Assembly (NCBI GenBank): GCA_015233465.1
Contig: JADFXP010000011.1
Coordinates: forward strand, 16,444-63,925
DNA: 47,482 nt
Reading direction: 5' to 3'
Source of the DNA: Candidatus Magnetominusculus dajiuhuensis
Lineage (GTDB): Bacteria; Nitrospirota; Thermodesulfovibrionia; Thermodesulfovibrionales; Magnetobacteriaceae
The number at the start of each line of letters is the position of its first letter. Within the stretch, counting starts at the first letter, position 1. The notes under the pieces are model-generated. The model was not told where the DNA came from and searched no databases. It saw only the letters and a program-made list of their open reading frames with translations. The position numbers were made by a program, and so were the translations under genes. This document shows, in pieces, positions 17,799 to 25,491 of the stretch.

Positions 17799-17910
17799 AA
17801 AAAGGCATCTTTTGAGGGCTCTGCCCTTGTTATCTACGGGCACCCGCAAAGGGTATTAATCTATGAAACTTTTTACAAAAAAGTTTCCAAAAAGGCCCTT
17901 TGAACCCATT
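17799..17910 (+). repeat. 3'-end palindromic repeat, copy A (extended form)
   Basis: Begins AAAAGGCAT 5 bases after the response regulator stop and ends TTTGAACCCATT. It holds the hairpin AGGGC-TCT-GCCCT, a small CGGG-CA-CCCG hairpin (17837-17846), and AAAGGG...CCCTTT arms whose loop is enlarged by an inserted hairpin GAAACTTTTT-ACA-AAAAAGTTTC (17865-17887). Its last bases provide AAAGG and the TTG that opens the rlmD-type gene. Sense orientation relative to the upstream gene. Confidence 0.85.
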
Positions 17911-19147
17911 AATAGAGCTTAAAGTCTTAGCCCCTGTCTACGGTGGGATGTGTTTGTCCCAAAGTACAGGGGTTGTTTTTATTAAAGGCGCTATACCCGG
18001 CGAAACCGTTGCTGCAAAGATAATAGAACGAAAAAAGGATTATTCTATTGCAGAAACTGTTGAAATAATTGATCCTTCCCCTGATAGAATTGAACCGAAA
18101 TGCAGGGTATTTAATATATGCGGAGGCTGTCATTATCAGCATATAAATTATACTCGGCAGATTGAATTAAAAAAAGAGATTCTAAAAGACTGTCTAAATA
18201 GAATAGGACATCTTGAAATATCCACTGATATTAACCCATTAATAGGTAATCAATGGGGCTATAGAACAAAGGTGCAGCTTAAATTATCACCCGAAGGACA
18301 GCTCGGCTTTTATAGAGAAGGCTCAAGAGATATTATACCTATTGACGAATGCCCTCTTGCAACTGAGCCAATAAATATAGCCATTACACGAATATCTAAT
18401 ATTGCCCCTCTTATTAAAAAGGTTAAAGAGATTTCTATATTATCAGGTAAAAATCTGATAGCCTTATTAAAAGGAGACAAGATAACAGAGTCTACCCTTG
18501 AGCAATTTATAAATATAGGTTTTGATGGAGTGAGTACAGATAATGGATCACTTAAAGGCGCAGAATTTTGTACATTTGAGGGTTCTACAGGATATAAATA
18601 TACTGTTTCTCCAAACGGTTTTTATCAAACAAATTGGGAATTAAATCAAAGACTAATTGAGAGGGTCTTAGGGGAAGCAGACCAAGCAAAAAATATCATA
18701 GATGTCTATGGCGGGGCTGGGAATTTTGCAATACCGCTTTCAAAATTTGCCTCAAAGGTATTGATAGTTGAAGAAAACCCTCATTCAAAGGCAGATGCCC
18801 AAAGAAACATCAAGATAAATAAATTAAAAAATATCAAATATATCTCCAAATCATTTGAAAAGACGAAAATGCCAGATCATTATGACCTAATGATACTAGA
18901 CCCGCCAAGACGAGGACTGACAACTGCTGCAGTAAATGCGGTCAAGAAAATCGCCCCAAATAAAATTATCTATATATCATGCAACCCAGCAACCTTTGCG
19001 CGGGATATACTTAAATTATCAGATGTCTATAAAATGAAATCCGTTGATTTGGTGGATATGTTTCCCAATACCTATCATTGTGAGGTGATTGGGATAATGG
19101 AAAAAGGCATCTACAAGGGCTCTGCCCTTGACCCGCAAAGGGTCTAA
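17900..19147 (+). CDS. rlmD: RlmD/RumA-type 23S rRNA (uracil-C5) methyltransferase
   Basis: SAM-dependent m5U methyltransferase with a TRAM domain (1-60), a [4Fe-4S] site (Cys68, Cys74, Cys77 in KCRVFNICGGC plus Cys in IDECPLA), a SAM-binding DVYGGAGNFAIPLS, DPPRRGL and the catalytic Cys of YISCNPATFARDI. The 415 residues fit. The start codon is TTG inside repeat copy A (AAAGG 4 nt upstream); no later Met precedes the TRAM core, so this start is needed. The last 16 residues (GIYKGSALDPQRV) are encoded by repeat copy B. Orthologues may modify U1939, U747 or both; the target is not decided here. Confidence 0.92.
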   Translation: MNPLIELKVLAPVYGGMCLSQSTGVVFIKGAIPGETVAAKIIERKKDYSIAETVEIIDPSPDRIEPKCRVFNICGGCHYQHINYTRQIELKKEILKDCLNRIGHLEISTDINPLIGNQWGYRTKVQLKLSPEGQLGFYREGSRDIIPIDECPLATEPINIAITRISNIAPLIKKVKEISILSGKNLIALLKGDKITESTLEQFINIGFDGVSTDNGSLKGAEFCTFEGSTGYKYTVSPNGFYQTNWELNQRLIERVLGEADQAKNIIDVYGGAGNFAIPLSKFASKVLIVEENPHSKADAQRNIKINKLKNIKYISKSFEKTKMPDHYDLMILDPPRRGLTTAAVNAVKKIAPNKIIYISCNPATFARDILKLSDVYKMKSVDLVDMFPNTYHCEVIGIMEKGIYKGSALDPQRV

Positions 19148-19164
19148 GACCCTTTGAACCCATT
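19101..19164 (+). repeat. 3'-end palindromic repeat, copy B (coding)
   Basis: Starts AAAAGGCAT inside the rlmD-type gene and ends TTTGAACCCATTA. Hairpins: AAGGGC-TCT-GCCCTT (19115-19129) and AAAGGGTC...GACCCTTT (19137-19155). Both stems differ from copies C, E and F by paired changes. It supplies the stop codon (TAA, in the second loop) and the last residues of the methyltransferase. Confidence 0.9.
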
Positions 19165-19205
19165 AAAAAAATATATAACTTGTCATCAATATGTCACATA
19201 AATTA

Positions 19206-19214
19206 TGCTATAAT
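19206..19214 (+). promoter_or_regulatory. Extended -10 promoter of the AAA_13 ATPase gene
   Basis: TGCTATAAT is a perfect extended -10 (TGnTATAAT), 29 bp before the ATG at 19244. A -35 is not clear, which extended -10 promoters tolerate. The leader carries AAAGGAA about 11 nt before the ATG. The gene therefore has its own promoter, separate from rlmD. Confidence 0.5.
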
Positions 19215-19243
19215 ATAAATATTATGAAAGGAATATTACCCAA

Positions 19244-21565
19244 ATGACAATAACTAAAATTTCAAAACTTAAAAACTTTGGAATTTTCCATGATTTTACA
19301 TGGCTAAGCGACCTTCCTGATTTCAAAAGATTTAATCTTATTTATGGATGGAATGGAAGCGGGAAAACAACTATTTCTCGTATTTTTACAAGTTGTGAAA
19401 AGAATAATATAGAATTTAAACAATATCCAATAAATGGAGAATTCGAAATAATAACTAGTGACGATAAATATATTAGTAATATGAATATTAATAGTTCTTT
19501 ACCAATTAAAGTTTTTAATAAAGATTTTATTGATGACAATATTTCTTTTGATCCTTCTAATCCATCAAACCCAATTGTCTATATCAGCGAAGAAGATATT
19601 CTAAGTAAAGACGAACTTGAGAAGTTGAAAAAGAAAAAAGAAAACCTTGAGAATGAATATAATACTGCTAATTACGCCCTAAATGAAAAAATAAAAACGA
19701 AAGATAATTTCCTAATATCTATTGGTTCAAAAATAAAAGAAAATGGAATAGATATAAATTATAATAAAAGAAAAGCAGAAAATAAAATTGATGAAATCGG
19801 AATTGATAATTTTCAAGACAAATTCCTTAAAGATGAAATTAAAAAAAATTATGAATTGAGAATTAAAGGAGAGACAAAAAAAACGATTAATACAATTGAT
19901 GGATTTCATATTAAATTTATATTTGATGGTGAAGAAATAACAAATTTTGACAAAATATCTTCGATCATACAACAATTACTTAATAAGAAAATCACCTCAG
20001 TAGATGAAAGATTAAAAAACGATCCAAAATTAAATGATTGGGTAAAACAAGGTTTTGATTTACTAAAAACTTACGGAATAAAAGATAAATGTTTATTTTG
20101 TGAGAAACCTCTTAATAATGATTTTTTTAACAATCTATCTAATCATTTTAACAAAGACTACCAAGATCTTCAAGATGCAATTTCATCTATTATTGAAGTA
20201 CTTAAAGGACTAAAAAAAGATGAATTTAATACTCAAGGTTATGATTTTTATCCTGAATTAAGTGGAGAAGTTAGTAAATTAAAAGATTCTATTAACATTG
20301 AAATCCGTCTACATAATCAATGGATTGAAAGTGCAATCTCAGCATTAAATGAAAAATATAAAAATCCTCTATCTGTAATTTCAAATCTTAACATACAATC
20401 CTATCCAAATACTTTCAATAATTATCTCGATAATTTTAATAAAAATATTAAAGAGCACAATTCGCAAGTCCTCAATAATGAACAACATGTTAAAAAGGCA
20501 AAAGAATCTTTAGAACTACATCACTTAGCTGAAGCTGTAAGAAACTATGATTATAAAAATATTCTATTTGAATTATCAAAAGCCGAAGAAAATGAATCTT
20601 CTCTACAAAATGAAATAAAAAAAAATAATGATAAGATTTTAGTACTTGAACAAAGAAATTCTAATGTTACAATAGCATTAAAAGATATTAATAATCATTT
20701 AGAGGCATTTTTGTGTACCAATGAAATTAAATTAAAGTTGGACGACAACAAAAAGGGATATATATTAACACGAAATAATAACCCTGCGAATAATCTTAGT
20801 GAAGGTGAAAAAACAGCTATCGCGTTTTCATATTTTATAGTTAAGGTAAAAGAAAGGAATTTTAAAATTGAAGATGGAATATTTTTTATTGATGACCCTA
20901 TTTCAAGTTTAGATTCAAATTTTATTTTTCATTGCTTTTCTTTAATTAAAGTGTATTTTAAAGATGCAGGTCAACTTTTTGTTTTTACTCATAATTTTGA
21001 ATTGTTTAATTTTATTAAATACTGGTTTAATAATAAAGATGGGTTTTATATGTTAGAAAATTATATGTTAGAAAATTCAAACATTAGGTCTTCAAAAATT
21101 AAAGAACTTGAAGATACTTTAAAAAAATTTAAGTCAGAATACCACTATTTATTTGTACGTCTTTATGAGTTTACACATAATACACGTCCCGTAGTATACG
21201 ATGATTTATACACTATTAGTAATATTGCTAGAAGATTTTTAGAAATGTATCTTACTTTTAAAATCCCAAGTACAGGTGATGTTTTAAGTAAAATTAAGGC
21301 TTTGAATATAAAAAAAGAAGATATTAAAGAAGAAGAAATAGAAACAGTTTATAAGCTAATTAATGAATATTCTCACGCATCAGATATATCACTAAAACAC
21401 CCAAATAAAGCAGAAATTCAAAAAGTTGTAACTATTTTATTGAAAATAGTAAAAATTTCCGATGAAAAACATTTTGAAACGATAGAAAGTGATTTTTTCC
21501 ATCAAGGTAAAAAAAACAACGCATTTCACAGTGCAAATGTATTTAATCGATATGCTACCCATTAA
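19244..21565 (+). CDS. AAA_13-family ATPase, candidate PrrC/RloC-like anticodon nuclease
   Basis: A 773-residue ABC/SMC-like ATPase. Walker A is GWNGSGKTT (35-43), signature NLSEGEKTAIAFS (about 516-528), Walker B GIFFIDDPISSLDS (about 543-556) and an H-loop FTHNFELF. The middle is coiled coil with a CLFC pair (Cys283, Cys286) that resembles a zinc hook. After the ATPase core, YHYLFVRLYEF, then Arg663-x3-Glu667 (IARRFLEMYLTFK) and INEYSH (His711), resemble the Arg-Glu-His triad proposed for PrrC and RloC tRNA anticodon nucleases. AT content is higher than in its neighbours and it stands alone with its own promoter, suggesting a horizontally acquired abortive-infection gene. Function is inferred; a different AAA_13 role is possible. 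Confidence 0.7.
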   Translation: MTITKISKLKNFGIFHDFTWLSDLPDFKRFNLIYGWNGSGKTTISRIFTSCEKNNIEFKQYPINGEFEIITSDDKYISNMNINSSLPIKVFNKDFIDDNISFDPSNPSNPIVYISEEDILSKDELEKLKKKKENLENEYNTANYALNEKIKTKDNFLISIGSKIKENGIDINYNKRKAENKIDEIGIDNFQDKFLKDEIKKNYELRIKGETKKTINTIDGFHIKFIFDGEEITNFDKISSIIQQLLNKKITSVDERLKNDPKLNDWVKQGFDLLKTYGIKDKCLFCEKPLNNDFFNNLSNHFNKDYQDLQDAISSIIEVLKGLKKDEFNTQGYDFYPELSGEVSKLKDSINIEIRLHNQWIESAISALNEKYKNPLSVISNLNIQSYPNTFNNYLDNFNKNIKEHNSQVLNNEQHVKKAKESLELHHLAEAVRNYDYKNILFELSKAEENESSLQNEIKKNNDKILVLEQRNSNVTIALKDINNHLEAFLCTNEIKLKLDDNKKGYILTRNNNPANNLSEGEKTAIAFSYFIVKVKERNFKIEDGIFFIDDPISSLDSNFIFHCFSLIKVYFKDAGQLFVFTHNFELFNFIKYWFNNKDGFYMLENYMLENSNIRSSKIKELEDTLKKFKSEYHYLFVRLYEFTHNTRPVVYDDLYTISNIARRFLEMYLTFKIPSTGDVLSKIKALNIKKEDIKEEEIETVYKLINEYSHASDISLKHPNKAEIQKVVTILLKIVKISDEKHFETIESDFFHQGKKNNAFHSANVFNRYATH

Positions 21566-21590
21566 ACTGACTTATTATTTTGAACTCTAA

Positions 21591-21690
21591 GCGGGTTCAA
21601 GTTTATAAGTTGAACCTAATAGTTCGTATTAATGAAAAACTGTCTCTAATTAGACGAAATCTAAGGTTCAAGTTACAAACTTGAACCCGC
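21591..21690. repeat. 100-bp inverted-repeat element
   Basis: Perfect 14-bp terminal inverted repeats GCGGGTTCAAGTTT (21591-21604) and AAACTTGAACCCGC (21677-21690). Each end is itself palindromic: the right one forms GGTTCAAGTT-ACA-AACTTGAACC (21665-21687). It lies between the convergent ATPase and atpI genes. It has no coding capacity; it may be a MITE-like or REP-type element and also act as a bidirectional terminator. The GGTTCAA core echoes the TTTGAACCC end of the other repeat family. Confidence 0.75.
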
Positions 21691-21728
21691 CACATCTGGC
21701 TGGGAATATCCCCCTAAGAAATTCACCC

Positions 21729-22076
21729 TCACCCCTTCCTCGCATAACTCCACCCCTCTTTAAATATAACCAAAAATGAAATCGTAAGCCCAACCAACAG
21801 TCCAAGTCCGTTTACTGTCCTGCTTGCCATCAGTATAAACAAAACAGCCAAAACCATTAATAGACGCAGCGTATTTAATATAATCAACCTTGTCTTTATT
21901 GCCTGTCCTTGTGTTAATCCAGTCAGTCCTTTGCTTAGACCTCTAAAATTTAGAAGCGCGAGGATTCCGCCGATAAATATGCTGAATGGGATTTCAATTG
22001 GGAACCAGAATGACGAAATAATTGAAGCGGCTAATAATATTATTACAGCTTGAGTATATATTTTTTTATTATTCAT
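21729..22076 (-). CDS. atpI: AtpI-like ATP synthase accessory protein
   Basis: A 115-residue protein with four hydrophobic helices: AVIILLAASIISSFWF, SIFIGGILALLNFRG, LRLLMVLAVLFILMA and LGLLVGLTISFLVIF. The ALLNFRG motif between helices two and three is characteristic of the ATP-synthase-I family (subunit I), linked to c-ring assembly or Mg2+ supply. The ATG lies right after repeat copy C with no ribosome-binding site. It follows atpZ, as usual, but atpB and the F0 genes do not follow; the next gene is convergent. The separation from the synthase operon is noteworthy. Confidence 0.78.
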   Translation of the reverse strand: MNNKKIYTQAVIILLAASIISSFWFPIEIPFSIFIGGILALLNFRGLSKGLTGLTQGQAIKTRLIILNTLRLLMVLAVLFILMASRTVNGLGLLVGLTISFLVIFKEGWSYARKG

Positions 22077-22082
22077 AATTTA

Positions 22083-22150
22083 TGGGTTCAAAGGGACGAG
22101 TCCCTTTGCGGGAGTTTGAGGGCAGAGCCCTCATGACAATGCCTTCATAT
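22083..22150 (-). repeat. 3'-end palindromic repeat, copy C
   Basis: Read on the minus strand it starts at the atpZ stop (ATATGAAGGCATTG) and ends TTTGAACCCA. Hairpins GAGGGC-TCT-GCCCTC (22118-22132) and AAAGGGA-CTCG-TCCCTTT (22090-22107). Almost identical to copies E and F. It separates atpZ from atpI. Confidence 0.9.
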
Positions 22151-22369
22151 TTTTTTAACTGTTCTAAATAGTTCGACAAATCCGGCTATAATTCCGAGAG
22201 TCAAAAAAATCAGCATTAATATTGGGGCAGTGCCGAATAGTTTATCTAATCCATAGCCCATAGCGAGTCCTACAAAGGTTGAAATAACTATCTGAATACC
22301 TACTTGACTTGCTGAGAGGAGCTGTTTTGTAATTGACGGCTCTGGCGGCTGCTCTTTATTCATAAGCAT
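22145..22369 (-). CDS. atpZ: AtpZ-like F0F1 ATPase accessory protein
   Basis: A 74-residue protein with two membrane helices: GIQIVISTFVGLAMGYGLDK and ILMLIFLTLGIIAGFVELF, the AtpZ/AtpI pattern (GxxxGxxLDxxxGTxP). Partner of AtpI in ATP synthase assembly or divalent-cation supply. The start is either the ATG at 22369 or the one two codons later (22363); neither has a ribosome-binding site. A REP-like hairpin separates it from the NrfD gene upstream. Repeat copy C begins at its stop codon. Confidence 0.82.
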   Translation of the reverse strand: MLMNKEQPPEPSITKQLLSASQVGIQIVISTFVGLAMGYGLDKLFGTAPILMLIFLTLGIIAGFVELFRTVKKI

Positions 22370-22382
22370 TATACAATAAAAT

Positions 22383-22404
22383 AGGGCAGGTTTTAGCCTG
22401 CCCT
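22383..22404. repeat. REP-like GGGCAGG hairpin
   Basis: AGGGCAGG, loop TTTTAG, CCTGCCCT. Same core as the hairpin after galT (14940-14960). It lies 19 bp after the NrfD stop (minus strand) and 14 bp before the atpZ start, so it may attenuate or terminate read-through. Confidence 0.55.
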
Positions 22405-22423
22405 ACCATGTTAATTCTATATT

Positions 22424-23698
22424 TCAATGAGCCTTCTCGTATAGATCATCTGAACGTCTGCCCGGATGCTCCTTAGGCGGATGTAATTTCTCATGCACTT
22501 CTGGCGGGAGAAGCGATCCAGAGTATATTGGAATGGCAAATTTTACAAATAATGTAAATACCATAGCGCCGCATGCCCAGATACCAAGTCCTACAAACTT
22601 CTCAACTAATGATGGCGAATATTCATAGATCTCGCCTAATACTGATGGGATAAAGCCTGGAATTATCAAACCCATGCCTTTCTCTATATATACGCCTGTT
22701 ATCACCATTACGCAGGCAATATTTAATGTTAAATAACTTTGCCGCGTCTTTGGTATCAGGAAGAGAAAAAACGCTCCCACATTACAGAAAAACGCTAGTC
22801 GCAGCCAAAATACAAGATTATGATGGCCATGCAGTCCAAAGTACATATACTCCATAGGCGCTAAATGTATGCTATGTGAATAAAATTCCTTAAATACCTC
22901 AGCAGCAAATAAGAATAGATTTACTGCCATAGCATATGCTATTAATTCAGCTATCTTAAAGATTGCAGTATCGCTTATCTGAATTGTAGAAACCTTTCGA
23001 ATTAACTGAAATATTAATAACATCAATGCAGGGCCTGAACACAAGGCTGACGCTATAAATCTTGGCGCTAATATTGAGGCATTCCAAAATGGCCTTGATG
23101 ATAGTCCATTATACAAAAATGCAGTCACTGTATGAATACTTATTGCCCATGGTATTGAGATTAATACTACCGGAAATAAAAATGCCATCTTATATTCCTT
23201 GCCTTGAGATAGTCTATGCAAGATATATAACACTGCTGTGAGATTTAAAAATAAATAACCGTTTAAAACTAATACGTCCCATGCCAGTAGTGAAGACGGG
23301 AAATTCATCTTACCGATTAATGGCAATATATGCCAGCCTAACAAAGGTCTGCCCATATCTGCCGTAACAAACAGCAGACACATAACAATTGCCGAGATTG
23401 CAAGTATCTCGCCAAATAATACTATCTCCTTTATTGGTTTAAAATGATAAAGATAAGCTGGTATTACAAGCAATACCGCTGCTGCTGCAACACCTACTAA
23501 AAATGTAAAATTTGATATATAAAATCCCCATGACACCGGGTCTCTCATTGCTGTAACTATTAAACCCCTGTCAAACTGATGCGCATAATTTAATGCGCCA
23601 TTTATAATAAGCGAAACTAATATGAGTAACCACAAATAATATAACTTGCCTCCTTTAGCAAGGCTTTTTAATGCAATAAAGAAATTCTTTGAAATCAT
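22424..23698 (-). CDS. NrfD/PsrC-type quinone-interacting membrane subunit
   Basis: A 424-residue polytopic protein (about ten helices) of the NrfD family, which exchanges electrons with the menaquinone pool for a periplasmic Fe-S/cytochrome partner. Helices include LYYLWLLILVSLIINGALNY, FLVGVAAAAVLLVIPAYLY and FLFLIPKTRQ. A longer frame opens at 23743, but its first 15 residues come from a decayed repeat; GGAGGAG stands directly before the ATG at 23698, which is the true start. It is third in the cytochrome-FeS-NrfD operon. The C-terminus (LHPPKEHPGRRSDDLYEKAH) is cytoplasmic and basic. Confidence 0.9.
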   Translation of the reverse strand: MISKNFFIALKSLAKGGKLYYLWLLILVSLIINGALNYAHQFDRGLIVTAMRDPVSWGFYISNFTFLVGVAAAAVLLVIPAYLYHFKPIKEIVLFGEILAISAIVMCLLFVTADMGRPLLGWHILPLIGKMNFPSSLLAWDVLVLNGYLFLNLTAVLYILHRLSQGKEYKMAFLFPVVLISIPWAISIHTVTAFLYNGLSSRPFWNASILAPRFIASALCSGPALMLLIFQLIRKVSTIQISDTAIFKIAELIAYAMAVNLFLFAAEVFKEFYSHSIHLAPMEYMYFGLHGHHNLVFWLRLAFFCNVGAFFLFLIPKTRQSYLTLNIACVMVITGVYIEKGMGLIIPGFIPSVLGEIYEYSPSLVEKFVGLGIWACGAMVFTLFVKFAIPIYSGSLLPPEVHEKLHPPKEHPGRRSDDLYEKAH

Positions 23699-23700
23699 CT

Positions 23701-23762
23701 CTCCTCCAAGGGGTCTGAGACCCTGCAATGGGTCTAAAACCAATCTATGGTCTGGGACCGGT
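23701..23762 (-). repeat. 3'-end palindromic repeat, decayed copy (H)
   Basis: Directly after the Fe-S gene stop. On the minus strand it shows TTGCAGGGTCT-C-AGACCCC near its end and weaker GGTCC/AGACC symmetry before it, matching the second hairpin of copies B and D (GCAAAGGGTCT...AGACCC). The first hairpin is not recognisable, so membership is less certain. Confidence 0.45.
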
Positions 23763-24704
23763 CTATAAACTAAAGAAATAATAAAATTTAGGTCTTGTAT
23801 TTAAATCTTCTTTGAGTCGAAATACCCTTTTCTTATCAATACAATAACGTATCTCACTGTCTTTGTCTAGTAGATTACCGAATTTTCTTGCTCCAACAGG
23901 ACAAATCTCAACACAGGCAGGATATTTACCTTTTCGAGTCCTCTGTATACAAAATGTGCATTTCTCAACACATCCTTTAATCCTTGGACGATTCCCAAGA
24001 TAATGCGTATCAGGATTTATCTCCTCTTTAGGGATATTAGGCTTTGCCCAATTAAAATGTCTCGCGCCATAAGGACAAGATGCCATGCAATAACGGCAGC
24101 CTATGCACCAATTATAATCTACAACAACTATTCCATCAGGCTCTTTCCACGTTGCCTTTGTCGGACATACCTTAGCACAAGGAGAGTTTTCACATTGCTG
24201 ACATGAAACAGGCATGTAGAAATAACCCTCTTCTGGAACTTCATCTGGATTATAGTATATCTCAGATTCCTCAAGGTCACTTACCCATTTTTCACCCTTT
24301 TTAAAACGCAATACACTAATCCATTGAATCTGCGGGTCATGCCTTGATTGATTATTTTCTTTTACACATGCGTAAACACACCGCCTGCAGCCAATACACC
24401 TTGAAAGATCAAGCCCATAACCAAATAATGTATTTGGAATAGGTTTTTCTGTTCCGACCTTAATATCTACTCCATAATCCGCCTTATAATCCTTTTCAAG
24501 ACGGGCAATCGTAGATTGAAGCTCATCCTGCGACATCTCTTTAAAATGTTTCTGAAAAAATTCGTCCCATATAGACGCATCTGCGGTGCCAAAAGGGACC
24601 GCAATTGATGAAATTCCAATAGCTGCGCCCTTTAAAAAACCTCTTCTGCTTAATTCACCGTCACCGCTCTTTAAGTTCTTTAATTCGTCATTATTACTTG
24701 GCAT
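23763..24704 (-). CDS. Tat-exported four-cluster ferredoxin subunit (HybA/NrfC/PsrB-like)
   Basis: Periplasmic electron-transfer subunit that links the NrfD quinone site to the cytochrome. A twin-arginine signal ELSRRGFLKGAAIGI precedes four cysteine sets: CIGCRRCVYAC; CQQCENSPCAKVCP; CIGCRYCMASCPYG; and KCTFC...CVEICPVGARKFG, i.e. four [4Fe-4S] clusters. The frame opens at 24716, but GAGGA lies 5 nt before the ATG at 24704 (MPSNNDELKN), which I prefer. Between the cytochrome and NrfD genes, with 24 bp and 64 bp gaps. Resembles the Fe-S subunits of Cbc4/NrfCD-type menaquinol complexes. Confidence 0.92.
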   Translation of the reverse strand: MPSNNDELKNLKSGDGELSRRGFLKGAAIGISSIAVPFGTADASIWDEFFQKHFKEMSQDELQSTIARLEKDYKADYGVDIKVGTEKPIPNTLFGYGLDLSRCIGCRRCVYACVKENNQSRHDPQIQWISVLRFKKGEKWVSDLEESEIYYNPDEVPEEGYFYMPVSCQQCENSPCAKVCPTKATWKEPDGIVVVDYNWCIGCRYCMASCPYGARHFNWAKPNIPKEEINPDTHYLGNRPRIKGCVEKCTFCIQRTRKGKYPACVEICPVGARKFGNLLDKDSEIRYCIDKKRVFRLKEDLNTRPKFYYFFSL

Positions 24705-24728
24705 TTTAGTCCTCATATATTATTTTCA

Positions 24729-25298
24729 CTATTCGTGATTTATTGTTGAAGATTGGATTTGTCCATTTTCAGATGGTCTTAATGGAGCTGGTTCTGGTTT
24801 AAGTTCCTTAAATTTTGGATCATGAGGATTATGACAATTTACGCAGAGACGATACATTTTCTCCCCATTCCACATGCCTGTTCTTTTGCCATGTAACCCT
24901 ACCTTCCAGTCTCTATAAATCTCACCATGACACTGCCCGCATAACGCATATGACTCCGTAAATGGAATCAGTCTTCCATCTGTGAGATGAAGCACATCTC
25001 TATCGCTTGCATTATGACAATCTAAACACCAGCGCTGCTTCTCAGCATGTTTGAATACGATATTCGTATGCTCATCTTTAAGCACTCTAGGCTTAGTATT
25101 TACATCCAAACCTGCATGACAGTTTGAACATGGATATATCCCTTCAGTAAATGGCGGAGATGGCACAAAAAACTTTGGGATTCCCTCTTTGTTGATAGGC
25201 GCTGTTTTTTTAGGAGCATCCGCAGCTCCAACTGCTAATGACATTAAAAAAAGGCTTGTGATTAATACTAAAAATTGTACTGCAATCTTAATTTTCAT
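24729..25298 (-). CDS. Periplasmic tetraheme cytochrome c
   Basis: A 189-residue exported cytochrome with a Sec signal peptide (FLVLITSLFLMSLAVGAADA) and four CxxCH haem-binding motifs: CSNCH, CLDCH, CGQCH and CVNCH. The last is followed by NPHDP, as in NapC/NrfH- or CbcS-like small multihaem proteins. It is first in the operon with the Fe-S and NrfD subunits, so together they may form a menaquinol:cytochrome c oxidoreductase or the reverse. The C-terminal tail is Pro-rich and low-complexity. No catalytic molybdopterin subunit is present. Confidence 0.93.
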   Translation of the reverse strand: MKIKIAVQFLVLITSLFLMSLAVGAADAPKKTAPINKEGIPKFFVPSPPFTEGIYPCSNCHAGLDVNTKPRVLKDEHTNIVFKHAEKQRWCLDCHNASDRDVLHLTDGRLIPFTESYALCGQCHGEIYRDWKVGLHGKRTGMWNGEKMYRLCVNCHNPHDPKFKELKPEPAPLRPSENGQIQSSTINHE

Positions 25299-25364
25299 TT
25301 CTCATTACCCCATATTTCTTAAATGTATTTATTTAAACCATTTCTAAATACTGGTGCAATTAAA

Positions 25365-25395
25365 TTGTAAATAATTGTAAATTATCCTTTATAAT
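25365..25395 (+). promoter_or_regulatory. Possible tilS promoter with a 10-bp tandem repeat
   Basis: AATTGTAAAT occurs twice in perfect tandem (25363-25372 and 25373-25382), giving TTGTAA hexamers, and TATAAT follows at 25390-25395. The first TTGTAA is 19 nt from the -10 and the second 9 nt, so the -35 is suboptimal. The leader to the tilS ATG would be about 90 nt. Confidence 0.35.
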
Positions 25396-25491
25396 AATGT
25401 CTACCATAAAAAAATATTTTTTTATTTTTTAATAATGATTAATAATAGATAAATTTAGTCCTCTAATCTACAAAATATTAAGGTAATTTAT

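Noticed and set aside
23699..23743. Longer N-terminus of the NrfD protein
   Set aside because: It is translated from a decayed repeat; the ATG at 23698 has GGAGGAG directly upstream and begins at the native sequence.
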